Under the pieces are notes generated by a model, which had not been told where the DNA came from, searched no databases, and saw only the letters and a list, made by a program, of their open reading frames with translations. Positions 36,543 to 46,826 of a stretch of DNA of 64,000 nt are shown here, one piece after another. The DNA comes from Kangiella aquimarina DSM 16071 (lineage in GTDB: Bacteria; Pseudomonadota; Gammaproteobacteria; Enterobacterales; Kangiellaceae): assembly GCF_000374105.1 (NCBI RefSeq), contig NZ_KB893650.1, forward strand, positions 45,644 through 109,643. Reading direction: 5' to 3'. Position 1 is the first letter of the stretch; each line of letters opens with the position of its first letter. The position numbers and the translations under genes were made by a program.

Positions 36543-37622
36543 CTATTTCATTCCTAATGACTTTTTCAAATCAGATAAACCCTGCTCTGGGCTAACTTTT
36601 GGCTTGGCTGACGGAACACTGTTACCACGCAATGGATTACAATTAGTCATCAGACAAACCACATGTGCCAGCTCCTGCCAGACATCGGCATCTGCCTGTC
36701 CTTTCGCCGATTTATCAAGATAGGTCAGGCGCTGCACCAGTGCATACCACTTTTTGACGCTGCCCTTACTCATGGCCGCCTGCAATAATTTCTGACGCTT
36801 TGGCCAGACTCGCTGGCTCTGCATGATATTGGCCAGGGTTTCGCCCTGCGCTATCTGCTCGGCCCAGTCTGCCAATAACTGACACTCGCGTAGTAACTGA
36901 TTAATCGGCACCAGCGGATAAACACCTTCCGCCTGCAATGTCGCCAGCATGCGTAATGCCCGATCAGTCTGGCCAGCAAGACAGGCATCAGACAACTCAT
37001 ACACCGAGTACCGGGCGTTGTCACCAACATACTCTTTAATATTATCAGAGCTTACTGGCTGCCCATCAGATAACAGCGATAACATCTGCAGATCCTGCTT
37101 AGCCGCTAAAAGGTTGCCCTCACAGCGCTCAATCAAAGTGGCTAAGGCATCAGGTTCAAGCGCCACACCGAGACTGCGTGCGCGAGTCGATAGCCAGCTA
37201 CCCAGACGCTCTGCAGGAACCGGCCAGGCTTCAATCACCAGCCCCTTTTGTTCAACGGTTTTATACCAGGCTAGACGTTTTTCGGAGGACAGTTTTGGCG
37301 CAGTGATTAACAGAACATCCTGCGGCTCACTGTTAATAAAGGATTGGATAAATTCGCCATGCGCTTTTTTTATGCTTTTATCAAAGCGCCATTCGAGCAG
37401 TCGGCTCTCGGCGAATAATGACATGGTGCCAGCCTGATCGTTCAGCGGATTACTACTACCCGCTTCTTCAATAACTTGTCGTTCGAGCAAGCCCTGCTGT
37501 TTGCAGTAGGCGCGAATGGCGTCTACCGCCTCCATCTTCTGCAATGGTTCATCCCCAGCAACCAGATAAACCGGATACAGTGTATTAAGGTTCTTTTCCA
37601 GCTGTTCGGGATAGATTTTCAC
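36543..37622 (-). CDS. holA: DNA polymerase III delta subunit
   Basis: Clamp-loader subunit that opens the beta sliding clamp. The 359-residue protein begins KIYPEQLEKNL, with LYPVYLVAGDEPLQKMEA and a long helical C-terminal domain including LVPINQLLRECQLLADW. It starts with GTG at 37622, with AGGAG some 13 bases upstream. It sits between lptE and nadD as in E. coli. Confidence 0.94.
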   Translation of the reverse strand: MKIYPEQLEKNLNTLYPVYLVAGDEPLQKMEAVDAIRAYCKQQGLLERQVIEEAGSSNPLNDQAGTMSLFAESRLLEWRFDKSIKKAHGEFIQSFINSEPQDVLLITAPKLSSEKRLAWYKTVEQKGLVIEAWPVPAERLGSWLSTRARSLGVALEPDALATLIERCEGNLLAAKQDLQMLSLLSDGQPVSSDNIKEYVGDNARYSVYELSDACLAGQTDRALRMLATLQAEGVYPLVPINQLLRECQLLADWAEQIAQGETLANIMQSQRVWPKRQKLLQAAMSKGSVKKWYALVQRLTYLDKSAKGQADADVWQELAHVVCLMTNCNPLRGNSVPSAKPKVSPEQGLSDLKKSLGMK

Positions 37623-37637
37623 GCTTAACGATGTCTC

Positions 37638-38141
37638 CTAGCGACTCACAGTTCCGGCAATCTGCAACAGTAAACGACCGATCACTTCTTCATGCATATC
37701 GGCAATCAGACGTTGCTGCTCACGCTCCTGACCTGACTCTAGATTACGCTCATAGGCAAACTCACGACGACTGGTCATGCGTTGCATTTCCGGCTCCTGT
37801 TCAGAAACCATCTCAGGCGTTAGCATCTGGTATTCCAGGGTAAAAATTAATTCCAGTTCAGCGGCACGCCCTAAACTATCGCGTGCGACGGTGCGACGCT
37901 CAACGCCATAATTCACAATCGCCAACTGCAATTCTGATAGCTCAGGCTGCTTCACCAGTTCAGCACCCTGATAGGCAAGCCGCTGTTGCAGGCGACGCTC
38001 AAATTCAGCACTCATGTCCTGACTAATGAGCCATACTTTAGTGTTCGACAGTTCGGCACCCTGTCCACGCAACTGGAAACCGCAGGCACTCAGACCAATG
38101 ATTGTAATCATGAGTATCAAACAGAGATTCAAACGCTTCAT
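37638..38141 (-). CDS. lptE: LPS-assembly lipoprotein LptE
   Basis: Outer-membrane lipoprotein that plugs the LptD barrel for lipopolysaccharide insertion. Signal peptide with lipobox LSAC followed by GFQLRGQ, the family's first mature residues. The start is ATG 38141 (MKRLNLCLIL), preceded by AAGGAAG. The TTG at 38144 merely extends the frame. About 167 residues. The C-terminal part is Q/E/R-rich. It follows leuS after about 40 bp. Confidence 0.93.
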   Translation of the reverse strand: MKRLNLCLILMITIIGLSACGFQLRGQGAELSNTKVWLISQDMSAEFERRLQQRLAYQGAELVKQPELSELQLAIVNYGVERRTVARDSLGRAAELELIFTLEYQMLTPEMVSEQEPEMQRMTSRREFAYERNLESGQEREQQRLIADMHEEVIGRLLLQIAGTVSR

Positions 38142-38180
38142 CAATATCTTCCTTTGGTTTCCTTTAGTACCGACTCTCTA

Positions 38181-40814
38181 CTAATTAGCAACAATGTTCA
38201 CCAGTTTACCCGGCACCACAATCACTTTGCGAACCGTGTTGTCGCCAATAAATTTCTGTACATGCTCATCGGCCATCGCCAGTTTTTCAACGTCATCTTT
38301 GCTGGCATCAGCGGCAACCGTGATCTTGGCACGAACCTTGCCGTTAACCTGCACAATTATCAGCTTCTCATCCTGCACCATGGCAGATTTATCAGCAGTT
38401 GGCCACTGTGCATCAACTACATCAACACGTTCTTCGCCAACCAGTGAACCCAGTGCTTGCCATAAAATGGTACAAATATGCGGCACGATCGGCGCCAGCA
38501 TCAGAACAGCTGCATCTAAGGCTTCCTGCACGACGGCACGATCCTGCTCACTCGATTCTTCTGCCTTACTGACATGATTGAGTAATTCCATCACCGCGGC
38601 AATTGCTGTATTAAATGTATAGCGACGTGCATAGTCATCGCTGACTTTAGCAATCGTTTCATGCGTTTTGCGACGAAGTGCTTTCTGATCATTATTCAGG
38701 TTTGCCACATCCAGTTTAGCAACCGATCCTTTCTGCTGATGGCTTTGCACCAGTTTCCAGAAACGACGCAGGAAGCGTAGGGAGCCTTCAACCGCAGAAT
38801 CCTGCCACTCCAACGCCTGATCCGGTGGTGAAGCAAACATGGTATACAGACGCATAGTGTCCGCACCATACTCATCGACCATTGACTGCGGGTCGATACC
38901 GTTGTTCTTCGACTTCGACATTTTAGTCATGCCGGCATGAGTTACGTCACGACCTTCGCTATCCACCGCTTTGGTAATGCGTCCTTTGTCATCACGCTCA
39001 ACTACTTCCACTTCAAGCGGTGAGACCCAATGACGCGCACCTTTGTCGTCGGTGTAGTAGAACGCATCGGCCAAGACCATGCCCTGACACAACAACTGTT
39101 TGGCCGGCTCATCAGAATTCACAAGCCCTGCATCGCGCAATAATTTGTGGAAGAAACGGAAATACATCAGGTGCATGGTGGCATGCTCAATACCGCCAAT
39201 GTATTGATCCACTGGCAACCAGTAATTGGCCTGCTCAGGGTTCAACATGCCTTCGTCATAACCAGTGCTGGTATAACGTGCGTAGTACCAGCTCGACTCC
39301 ATGAAGGTATCAAAGGTATCAGTTTCACGAACACCCTCAACGCCATCAACAATCGCTTTCTTCCACTCTTCATCAGTGTTCAATGGGCTGGTCACGCCAT
39401 CCATCACCACATCTTCCGGCAAACGCACCGGCAACTGATCTTCCGGTGCAGGAACCACTGAACCGTCCGGCATATTAATCATCGGAATTGGCGCGCCCCA
39501 ATAACGCTGACGGGAAACACCCCAGTCACGCAGACGATAGTTAACCGTCTTTTTGCCTTTGCCTTCAGCTTCTAATTTGGCGGTAATGGCAGCAAATGCT
39601 TTTTCAAAATCCAAACCATCGAATTCGCCTGAATTAAACAGAATGCCTTTCTCGGTATGCGCCTGCTCGCTGATATCCAATTCAGAACCATCTGCAGGTT
39701 TAACCACAGGTGCAATATCAATGCCGTATTTGGTCGCGAATTCATAATCACGTTGGTCATGACCCGGAACCGCCATCACTGCGCCCGTTCCATAATCCAT
39801 CAAGACAAAGTTAGCGACCCATACTGGGACTTTCTTGCCACTCAATGGATGAATCGCATAAATTCCGGTTGGCATACCTTTCTTTTCCATGGTCGCCATT
39901 TCCGCTTCAGAAACCTTGCTGTGTTTACATTCATCAACGAATGCTGCCAGCTCAGGATTATTCTGAGCAGCTTTAGTTGCCAATGGATGGGCGGCAGCTA
40001 CCGCCAGATAAGTGACGCCGTAGAGCGTATCCGGACGCGTGGTGTAAACATGCAATGGTTCAACCCCATCGCCATTATCGCTCTCGACAGAGAACTCAAC
40101 TTCCACACCTTCCGAGCGACCGATCCAGTTACGTTGCATGGTCTTAACCATATCAGGCCAGCCATCCAGTTTATCCAGATCATTCAACAGCTCTTCAGCA
40201 TAGGCGGTGATTTTAATAAACCACTGCGGAATTTCTTTCTGCTCAACCGGCGTATCACAGCGCCAGCAGGCACCATCAACCACCTGCTCATTAGCAAGAA
40301 CCGTCTGGTCATTCGGACACCAGTTAACCGATGATGTCTTCTTGTAAACCAGACCCTTCTCATACAACTTGGTGAAGAACCACTGCTCCCAGCGATAGTA
40401 CTCCGGCTTACAGGTCGCCAGCTCACGATCCCAGTCGTAGGCAAAGCCTAGCATTTTAAGCTGGCCTTTCATGTATTCGATATTTTCATAGGTCCAGGGC
40501 GCAGGCGAGGCCTTATTCTTTACCGCCGCATTCTCCGCAGGCAAACCAAAGGCATCCCAACCAATCGGCTGCAACACATTCTTGCCCTGCATCCGCTGGA
40601 AACGCGAAATCACATCACCAATGGTATAGTTGCGCACGTGACCCATGTGCAGACGGCCACTTGGATAGGGAAACATGCTCAGGCAGTAATACTTCTCACG
40701 GGAAGCATCTTCCACCGCTTTAAAAGTCTTATTCTGTTCCCACTTTTGCTGGATTTTTCCTTCAATTTCAGAAGGTTGATAATGTTCTGGTAGAGATTGT
40801 TCTGATAGTTGCAT
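38181..40814 (-). CDS. leuS: leucyl-tRNA synthetase
   Basis: A class I synthetase of 877 residues. HIGH motif in [15 protein letters not shown] (about 49-63), zinc-binding cysteines around [17 protein letters not shown] and CWRCDT, the CP1 editing domain with [12 protein letters not shown], and KMSKS at 631-635. It is the first gene of the leuS-lptE-holA-nadD-rsfS-rlmH-mrdA-rodA run. A 243-bp gap upstream, in which I see no gene, should hold its promoter. Confidence 0.98.
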   Translation of the reverse strand: MQLSEQSLPEHYQPSEIEGKIQQKWEQNKTFKAVEDASREKYYCLSMFPYPSGRLHMGHVRNYTIGDVISRFQRMQGKNVLQPIGWDAFGLPAENAAVKNKASPAPWTYENIEYMKGQLKMLGFAYDWDRELATCKPEYYRWEQWFFTKLYEKGLVYKKTSSVNWCPNDQTVLANEQVVDGACWRCDTPVEQKEIPQWFIKITAYAEELLNDLDKLDGWPDMVKTMQRNWIGRSEGVEVEFSVESDNGDGVEPLHVYTTRPDTLYGVTYLAVAAAHPLATKAAQNNPELAAFVDECKHSKVSEAEMATMEKKGMPTGIYAIHPLSGKKVPVWVANFVLMDYGTGAVMAVPGHDQRDYEFATKYGIDIAPVVKPADGSELDISEQAHTEKGILFNSGEFDGLDFEKAFAAITAKLEAEGKGKKTVNYRLRDWGVSRQRYWGAPIPMINMPDGSVVPAPEDQLPVRLPEDVVMDGVTSPLNTDEEWKKAIVDGVEGVRETDTFDTFMESSWYYARYTSTGYDEGMLNPEQANYWLPVDQYIGGIEHATMHLMYFRFFHKLLRDAGLVNSDEPAKQLLCQGMVLADAFYYTDDKGARHWVSPLEVEVVERDDKGRITKAVDSEGRDVTHAGMTKMSKSKNNGIDPQSMVDEYGADTMRLYTMFASPPDQALEWQDSAVEGSLRFLRRFWKLVQSHQQKGSVAKLDVANLNNDQKALRRKTHETIAKVSDDYARRYTFNTAIAAVMELLNHVSKAEESSEQDRAVVQEALDAAVLMLAPIVPHICTILWQALGSLVGEERVDVVDAQWPTADKSAMVQDEKLIIVQVNGKVRAKITVAADASKDDVEKLAMADEHVQKFIGDNTVRKVIVVPGKLVNIVAN

Positions 40815-41057
40815 TGCTTGCGGATTCTTGAATTAATGACTCGTTTCAGGCCCATTGCCACGGCCCACCGACACAAGCCTCTAAGGATACCTGAGTGACC
40901 CAATCGCAACAAGCGCAAATCCCAGCAAAATAAAGGTTTTATGAGGGGTATGGAGGGGTTTGAGGATATAAGCCTATGGGGAGTCGGCTTATATTTGATA
41001 CTCTCGAGTTTCAAAGACCCTTTAGATATATAAACTATGTAATTGGACTTTAAACTG

Positions 41058-41570
41058 CTAGATCTTCCGCCCTCTGTACTTAGAAGCCGCTTCGTAAAAC
41101 TTCATCAACTCTTTTATGGTTTCTTCTGGTATTTTATCAATAGTCTTATAGCAAAACTCTCCGGCTGCTTCACCGTAAAACTCTTTAATACCTTCTTCTA
41201 GATGCAGTATTAATCCCAAATCTTTACTTAAAAACAACACTCCGTAAACACTGACTGTCCGATCTGTGCATTTAAGAATATTTTCATCAAAACCATCAAA
41301 TGGAAGCAGTTTTAGAGAAAGTGGAGTATCCATGTTGGGGTTATCTAAATTCTCTACCTGTTCTTTATCAATATAGAGTCTTGGTGAGCTTCCAAAAAAA
41401 TCATCTTGATGAACATATCCTGCTAAGTGAACCCTTTGCCCTGCAAACTCTCGTGGATTCTCTAGCACATCCTTTAAACTTACCAATCGATGATCATCAG
41501 TCCTACCATCCTTGCATGATGACGCCAGAAATAATGAGAAAATTAATATAGTTTGGATTAGTTTTAACAT
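41058..41570 (-). CDS. hypothetical lipoprotein
   Basis: A 170-residue protein with a lipoprotein signal (FSLFLASSC; mature part CKDGRTDD). The mature part starts with LVSLKDVLENPREFAGQRVHLAGYV, a pattern seen in small OB-fold-like domains ('...L.DV..NP..F.G..V.l.GyV'). LYIDKE and TVSVYGVLFL may be its later strands. No named family is recognised. It is part of an AT-rich group of four small genes between lnt and leuS. Probably a real gene, since it has a clean signal peptide and a start near GTTTATT, but no strong RBS is seen. Confidence 0.6.
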   Translation of the reverse strand: MLKLIQTILIFSLFLASSCKDGRTDDHRLVSLKDVLENPREFAGQRVHLAGYVHQDDFFGSSPRLYIDKEQVENLDNPNMDTPLSLKLLPFDGFDENILKCTDRTVSVYGVLFLSKDLGLILHLEEGIKEFYGEAAGEFCYKTIDKIPEETIKELMKFYEAASKYRGRKI

Positions 41571-41594
41571 TGTTTATTACCCATAAATTCTATA

Positions 41595-41804
41595 TCAGTC
41601 TTTAGCTCTCAGTTTCTTTTTTAAAAAGACTTTTACTATTATCTGTTTAATTAATTCAACTACAATACATGTTAAACCAAAATAAAATATATTATACACC
41701 TCATCATAGCTGACCTGAAAAAACTCAGTGAGAACTATAGTTACTACTGTATATACAACCAAACCCCAATATATACTGTTAGTTAAAATTGATTTTAATT
41801 TCAT
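41595..41804 (-). CDS. small two-helix membrane protein
   Basis: A 69-residue protein with two hydrophobic segments (about 9-27 and 39-58) and a basic C-terminus (KVFLKKKLRAKD), so both ends should face the cytoplasm. It does not match a family I know. It lies 24 bp upstream of the hypothetical lipoprotein gene in the same direction. AT-rich codon use unlike the neighbouring housekeeping genes. Coding status is plausible but unproven. Confidence 0.45.
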   Translation of the reverse strand: MKLKSILTNSIYWGLVVYTVVTIVLTEFFQVSYDEVYNIFYFGLTCIVVELIKQIIVKVFLKKKLRAKD

Positions 41805-41853
41805 CTTCTACGGTCGAACCCACTGAGGATAATAAATTTTCTAAAGACTCAAA

Positions 41854-42345
41854 CTAACTATTATCAAGCCCCAATATTGCAAGCTTTAGAGCAGCTTCCA
41901 GTGCTTCAATTCTTGCCTGCTGTGTTTTGTTTCCTGAGAAATCACCAAAGGAATTGTAAAACTGGCTTTCTCCACGACCAGTGAAAGTTCCAGCATCAGT
42001 TTTAAGCTTTAGGGTTATTTGTATTTTGAACCTTCCCGTATCCGTTACTGTATTATTCAAAACCTCTTCAAGTAAAACATTTTTATTAACACTACAACCA
42101 TCAACTTTTTGAGCTTGTATCAATTGCTCAGGTCTGAAAGAAAAAGCAATATCTCCTTTATACACGCCTCGTTCCGGTTTGTAACGCTTATAAAAAACAT
42201 CAACCTCTTCTTGTTCGAATTTCAAGCAAGAGTTGATTTTAATGAATCCAGATTGATCAACAGCTTGCAAATTATCAGGTGCTTTAAAGGTCGAACATGA
42301 AGGCAGAAGCCAAACCATAGTGCATATTATGAATCTCTTAATCAT
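41854..42345 (-). CDS. hypothetical lipoprotein
   Basis: A 163-residue protein with a lipoprotein signal peptide and lipobox LPSC (mature CSTFKAPDN). The mature part has beta-rich stretches such as GVYKGDIAFSFRPEQLI and FKIQITLKLKTDAGTFTGRG. It ends ARIEALEAALKLAILGLDNS, a helical tail resembling the end of other small envelope lipoproteins. No family recognised. Member of the AT-rich island between lnt and leuS. Confidence 0.55.
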   Translation of the reverse strand: MIKRFIICTMVWLLPSCSTFKAPDNLQAVDQSGFIKINSCLKFEQEEVDVFYKRYKPERGVYKGDIAFSFRPEQLIQAQKVDGCSVNKNVLLEEVLNNTVTDTGRFKIQITLKLKTDAGTFTGRGESQFYNSFGDFSGNKTQQARIEALEAALKLAILGLDNS

Positions 42346-42423
42346 TTCATTTAGTGCCCCTTATAATTATTAAAGTATGCATGGCAAATTAATGGGGCAG
42401 AGTCTTATGAATAACCCTGCTTA

Positions 42424-42642
42424 TTATTTTTCTCTATACTTTATAGAGATTACTAAAGCTACTAGCAGCAAGAGAAACATAAAGCTACGAATAGAAAGGT
42501 GAAGATAATAACGAAACGGATCACTGGACAATGCAATTTCTCTCGTACTTCTCATGGACTCTATCTCTCCATGTAGAACTGCACTAATAACCATCCATCC
42601 GTAAAATAGAAATAGCACAAGTAAAATCAATATTCGTATCAT
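42424..42642 (-). CDS. small two-helix membrane protein
   Basis: A 72-residue protein with two hydrophobic helices (about 3-24 and 50-68) joined by an acidic/basic loop, ending in YREK. It begins 12 bp after the lnt stop codon and could be cotranscribed with lnt. No family recognised and no similarity to toxin peptides that I can defend. AT-rich. Confidence 0.45.
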   Translation of the reverse strand: MIRILILLVLFLFYGWMVISAVLHGEIESMRSTREIALSSDPFRYYLHLSIRSFMFLLLLVALVISIKYREK

Positions 42643-42654
42643 TCTCTACCTAAA

Positions 42655-44172
42655 CTACCTTTTCCTTAAAGCAAATGCTGCAATAATTAATAACATCACC
42701 AATACCAACAAACTCCAATACCCATACTCTCTAAACCAGGTGTTGCGGTTTTCTAGCAGGAAGGCGCCGGCAAGTTCGTTGCTTTGGAAGCGGTCGATTT
42801 TGTTGATGACGCGACCTTTATCGTCAATGATTGCGGTGATGCCGTTGTTGGTGCCGCGGATGACTGGGAGGCCTGTTTCGATGGCGCGCATTTTGGCAAT
42901 TTGGAAGTGCTGTATTGGGCCCCATGATTTTCCGAACCAGGTATCATTGCTAATGGTAACGATGGCTTTGAATTGATCTTGGTCGGTGCTGGTGGCTAAT
43001 TGCTGCATCAATCCTGAGAATGCAATTTCATAACAAATTGCAGGAATGTAATCTGCTTTTTCTGTTTTCAATGCGGTTTGCTGGCTGCTACCTGGTGTGA
43101 AACTGGACATGGGCAAATCAAAGAAATCTATCATGCCGCGAATCCAAGCACCAAGGGGAACATATTCACCAAATGGCACCAGTTGTTGCTTTTGGTAGTC
43201 ACCTTGATCACTGCCGAGCATTTTGATGCCTGCGTAATATTCGTCGCGGGTTTCTAGCATCGGAATACCGGTTATAAATTGGCTGCCACTGCTTTTTGCC
43301 AGCTCATCCAATTCATACAAAATGCCGGGAACCTGACTATCAAATGCTGGGATTGCTGCTTCTGGCCAGACAATAAGATCTGCGCCCCAATAGTGCTCGG
43401 TCTGATCAAACAGTCCTTTTACGATTGGGGTGAAGTAGTTTCGATCCCACTTTTTGTGCTGATCGATATTGGGTTGAATTAAAGCGATGGTCAGTGTTTT
43501 CTGCTGAGTCGTTTCTTTCTTAACCTGGTAGAGACTTGCGCTGGTTCCAACCATCATAAGTATGACCAGAACCATTATCGAACTGGTTCGTGTTTTTTTA
43601 TTGTCATAAGTCAACGCCACAGCGACCAGACATGAAATTACGACCAGTAATAAAGTTACGCCATGCACACCAACCAGACTGGCCACGCCAAGCAGCGGAC
43701 CTGATGTCTGGGTATAACCTAGATAGAGCCATGGGAAACTGACAAAACCGGAGCCACGCGCGATATCTAAAATTAACCAAATCGTGGCGAAGAAAATAAT
43801 CTGTGTTATCAGGCTATAACGATTAATAAAGCGGGCATTAAGCCAGCCTAATAGCACAAAGAACAATGACAGAATGGCGATAAATATAATGGTCAGAAAT
43901 ACCGCCAGTGGTGGCGCTGCATTTCCAAAGGTATTGATAGAAACATATACCCAGGAAACACCAACACCAAAGTAACCAAGCCCAAAGCTAAATCCAAGAG
44001 CCATAGAGTATTTACGGGTTTGCCCGTTCAGTAGCCACCAGATTGCAGCCACCGAGAATATCGAAATGGGCCACCATTCCAGTGGTGCAAAACCCAGTGG
44101 ATAGAGCGCTCCTGCGATAAGTGCCACCGTTAGCCCCAGCCAGCCGGTTGGACTTTTGAGCATGGTTATCAT
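42655..44172 (-). CDS. lnt: apolipoprotein N-acyltransferase
   Basis: Adds the third acyl chain to lipoproteins at the outer face of the inner membrane. The 505-residue protein has six to seven N-terminal membrane helices, a periplasmic nitrilase-type domain and a last helix at the C-terminus. The catalytic triad is E271 (VWPEAAIPAF), K328 (YQKQQLVPFGEYVPLG) and C380 (AICYEIAFSG). Follows corC across a palindrome-bearing 136-bp gap. The order ybeZ-ybeY-corC-lnt is conserved. Confidence 0.96.
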   Translation of the reverse strand: MITMLKSPTGWLGLTVALIAGALYPLGFAPLEWWPISIFSVAAIWWLLNGQTRKYSMALGFSFGLGYFGVGVSWVYVSINTFGNAAPPLAVFLTIIFIAILSLFFVLLGWLNARFINRYSLITQIIFFATIWLILDIARGSGFVSFPWLYLGYTQTSGPLLGVASLVGVHGVTLLLVVISCLVAVALTYDNKKTRTSSIMVLVILMMVGTSASLYQVKKETTQQKTLTIALIQPNIDQHKKWDRNYFTPIVKGLFDQTEHYWGADLIVWPEAAIPAFDSQVPGILYELDELAKSSGSQFITGIPMLETRDEYYAGIKMLGSDQGDYQKQQLVPFGEYVPLGAWIRGMIDFFDLPMSSFTPGSSQQTALKTEKADYIPAICYEIAFSGLMQQLATSTDQDQFKAIVTISNDTWFGKSWGPIQHFQIAKMRAIETGLPVIRGTNNGITAIIDDKGRVINKIDRFQSNELAGAFLLENRNTWFREYGYWSLLVLVMLLIIAAFALRKR

Positions 44173-44235
44173 TGTTTATCTCTTTGTTGTTATTTAATGA
44201 AGCTAAATTTAACGCACAGTTACTTCAAAGAACAA

Positions 44236-44284
44236 GGCCGCCCTCAGCTGAGGTCGGCCCATGGATTCCCGCCTACGCGGGAAT
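44236..44284. repeat. two adjacent palindromes, one dRS3-like
   Basis: First, GGCCGCCCTCAG/CTGAGGTCGGCC (44236-44259) is a 24-bp near-perfect palindrome. Second, ATTCCCGCCTACGCGGGAAT (44265-44284) fits ATTCCC-N8-GGGAAT, the form of the Neisseria dRS3 unit and of similar repeats scattered in many bacterial genomes. Both lie in the corC-lnt gap and may act as terminator or mRNA-stabilising hairpins. Confidence 0.65.
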
Positions 44285-44308
44285 GACAATACTTAAGAAT
44301 TTATTAAT

Positions 44309-45166
44309 TTAAGCTTCGACTGGTGCTTCTACCAAAGGCTTGACCCTCAGCAAATGCACCCGCCTTTGATCAGCGTTTAGCACCGTGAACTCAAAATTAC
44401 CCATTTCAATGGTTTCATTTCGTTCAGGCATATGACCAAATTTATTGACCAGCAAACCGCCAATGGTATCGAACTCCTGATCTGGAAACTCGGCACCTAA
44501 ACGATCATTGAAATCGCTGATTTCAGTTTGCGCTTTGACCGTGTATTCGCCATTGGTATGTAATTTGATATTGGTTTCTTCTTCATCAACATCAAACTCA
44601 TCTTCAATGTCGCCGACAATCTGTTCCAGTACGTCTTCAATCGTAACCAGTCCAGATACACAGCCATATTCATCGACCACGATGGCCATGTGATTTCGCT
44701 TGGAACGGAATTCGGTTAACAGCACATCCAGGCGTTTACTTTCAGGAATGATATAAGCCGGACGTAAGATGTCCTTAATATCAAAAGCTGCGCGCTCGCC
44801 ATTATCAGCAAAAGCGTAACTCAAGAGCTCTTTCGCTAGCATGATGCCTTCAATATCATCACGATTTTCACCGACCACAGGATAGCGAGAATGGCGCGAG
44901 TCCTTAACGATAGGAATAATTTCATCCAAGCTCATGTCTTCTTGAATGACGGCCATTTGCGAACGAGGAATCATGATGTCGCGTACTTGCATCTCTGCAA
45001 CCTGCAACACCCCTTCCATCATGGATAAAGAATCGGGTTTGATCAGCTTATCGTCTTTCGCAGTTCTTAATAGATCCACCAACTGCTGACGATCTTGTGG
45101 TTCAGATGTGAAAATATCGGTTAATCGTTGAAGTAAGCTTCTCGACGGAGGTTTGTCGTCGCTCAT
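44309..45166 (-). CDS. corC: CBS-domain protein CorC/YbeX
   Basis: A 285-residue cytoplasmic protein with paired CBS domains (VRDIMIPRSQMAVI at about 77-90; DEYGCVSGLVTIEDVLEQIVGDI-type motif at the end of the second) and a C-terminal CorC/HlyC transporter-associated domain (EFDTIGGLLVNKFGHMP). The family is linked to magnesium/cobalt efflux, and ybeX is linked to ribosome metabolism. Follows ybeY and precedes lnt, as in E. coli. Confidence 0.93.
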   Translation of the reverse strand: MSDDKPPSRSLLQRLTDIFTSEPQDRQQLVDLLRTAKDDKLIKPDSLSMMEGVLQVAEMQVRDIMIPRSQMAVIQEDMSLDEIIPIVKDSRHSRYPVVGENRDDIEGIMLAKELLSYAFADNGERAAFDIKDILRPAYIIPESKRLDVLLTEFRSKRNHMAIVVDEYGCVSGLVTIEDVLEQIVGDIEDEFDVDEEETNIKLHTNGEYTVKAQTEISDFNDRLGAEFPDQEFDTIGGLLVNKFGHMPERNETIEMGNFEFTVLNADQRRVHLLRVKPLVEAPVEA

Positions 45167-45219
45167 AGCGTTTTATCTTGTCCTCATATTGCCCAAAAAA
45201 ATACGTATTAGCGGAATTG

Positions 45220-45726
45220 CTAATCACGCACCTGATAGGGGTCTTCAACCCCCAGTTGCGCCAGAATGTCGACTTCCAGAGCCTCCATTTCCTGCGCCTC
45301 AAACTCTTTTATATGATCGTACCCCAGCAAATGCAAGCCCCCATGGACCACCATATGTGCCCAGTGTGAACCCAGCGTTTTTTTCTGCTCGGCAGCCTCT
45401 TTCTCTACGACCTCAGCACATATCGCTAAATCGCCTAAAATAGACACTTCCAGCCCTTCGATACCTTCCGGCATTTCAAATGGAAAGGACAAAACATTTG
45501 TTGGTTTATTCTTACCACGATAATCGTTGTTTAGCGCCTGGCTTTCCGCTGGTTCGACAATGCGAACCGTTATATCAAAAGGCTTCGCCAACGCTTTGGC
45601 ACGACCCTTGGTCTCGGATTCAATGGCAAACGCTATGGCAAGCCATTGTTCGAAATCAGTAGCGTCAGGCAAGTTAGATGCCTTACAGGCAACCTGCAAT
45701 TCCAGATTAAATAGGGGGTGGTTCAT
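45220..45726 (-). CDS. ybeY: endoribonuclease YbeY
   Basis: Zinc-dependent single-strand RNase involved in 16S rRNA 3' maturation and ribosome quality control. The 168-residue protein has the signature [11 protein letters not shown] with zinc ligands H128, H132 and H138, and the preceding [17 protein letters not shown]. It starts 8 bp after ybeZ. Confidence 0.96.
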   Translation of the reverse strand: MNHPLFNLELQVACKASNLPDATDFEQWLAIAFAIESETKGRAKALAKPFDITVRIVEPAESQALNNDYRGKNKPTNVLSFPFEMPEGIEGLEVSILGDLAICAEVVEKEAAEQKKTLGSHWAHMVVHGGLHLLGYDHIKEFEAQEMEALEVDILAQLGVEDPYQVRD

Positions 45727-45734
45727 CTTAGCGC

Positions 45735-46775
45735 TTAATCGTTACTGTCTGATGACGATTGTTTATCGGCCTGCTTCTGCTCAGCTTTGGCGCGTCGAGC
45801 TTCTTCGCTGACATCGAAACTTTCATAGGCCTGTACGATACGTTGCACCACCGGATGACGCACCACATCTTTAGATTGGAAGAAGGTAAAACTGATACCA
45901 TCCACTTTCTGCAGAATGTCGATCACGTGGCGTAAACCCGAACGCTGCCCGCGTGGCAAATCCACCTGAGTGATATCACCAGTAATCACAGCTTTGGAAT
46001 TAAAACCAATACGGGTCAGGAACATTTTCATCTGCTCAGGCGTGGTGTTCTGACTTTCGTCGAGAATGATAAAGGCATCATTTAATGTACGGCCACGCAT
46101 GTATGCCAGTGGCGCCACTTCAATCACACTTCGCTCCATCAGTTTGGCCACTTTTTCAAAGCCAAACATTTCATACAATGCGTCATAAAGTGGACGCAAA
46201 TAAGGATCGACTTTTTGCGCCAGGTCACCGGGCAGGAAGCCTAAACGCTCACCAGCTTCTACCGCTGGGCGCGTTAACAGAATCCTGCGAACCTGCTGCT
46301 TTTCCCAGGCATCGACCGCACTGGCAACAGCCAGATAGGTTTTACCGGTGCCGGCTGGGCCGATACCAAAACTGATATCGTGGTGCTTGATGGCCTGTAT
46401 ATACTGCTTCTGGTTCGGACTGCGGGGTTTAATTAAACCGCGCTTGGTCATCAACTTGACGTCTTCACCCTGCACTTTATTGCCTTCCAACGATTCAATA
46501 TCCGCAGAAGCTTCCTGAATCGCCAAATGCACATCCGCGCTATCAACACTGCGTTTCTTTTCAGTGTCTTTATACACGGACTCAATCACCTGACGAGCAG
46601 CTACTACATGCACACCTTCGCCAATCACATTAACCTGATTGCCGCGAATATTTACTTCTACGCCAAGCCGGCGCTCGATATGTTTAAGGTGTTCATCAAG
46701 ATAACCGCACAAAGCTGACAATCGATTGTTGTCAGCTGGCAGTAATTCAAACGTTTGGTTGGTAAGTTGTGACAA
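45735..46775 (-). CDS. ybeZ: PhoH-like ATPase YbeZ
   Basis: A 346-residue P-loop ATPase/putative RNA helicase partner of YbeY. An N-terminal KH-like region is followed by the Walker A GPAGTGKT (139-146), and Walker B-type [21 protein letters not shown]. The TTG start at 46775 is supported by AAAGGAT at proper spacing; the first ATG would remove conserved sequence. A Gln/Lys-rich tail ends the protein. Confidence 0.93.
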   Translation of the reverse strand: MSQLTNQTFELLPADNNRLSALCGYLDEHLKHIERRLGVEVNIRGNQVNVIGEGVHVVAARQVIESVYKDTEKKRSVDSADVHLAIQEASADIESLEGNKVQGEDVKLMTKRGLIKPRSPNQKQYIQAIKHHDISFGIGPAGTGKTYLAVASAVDAWEKQQVRRILLTRPAVEAGERLGFLPGDLAQKVDPYLRPLYDALYEMFGFEKVAKLMERSVIEVAPLAYMRGRTLNDAFIILDESQNTTPEQMKMFLTRIGFNSKAVITGDITQVDLPRGQRSGLRHVIDILQKVDGISFTFFQSKDVVRHPVVQRIVQAYESFDVSEEARRAKAEQKQADKQSSSDSND

Positions 46776-46826
46776 GAACTATCCTTTGATGTTGAGATGC
46801 GTGTGTTTAAGCAACGGCATGGCTAA

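Noticed and set aside
36949..37437. 162-codon frame opposite holA
   Set aside because: Antisense shadow of holA with no recognisable motif.
39657..40334. 225-codon open frame antisense to leuS
   Set aside because: It lies wholly opposite an unmistakable leuS; long antisense frames are expected in strongly biased genes. No independent RBS or domain.
41595..42642. Toxin-antitoxin reading of the two small membrane proteins
   Set aside because: No antisense RNA, partner gene arrangement or known toxin motif can be seen; small size and hydrophobicity alone are not enough.
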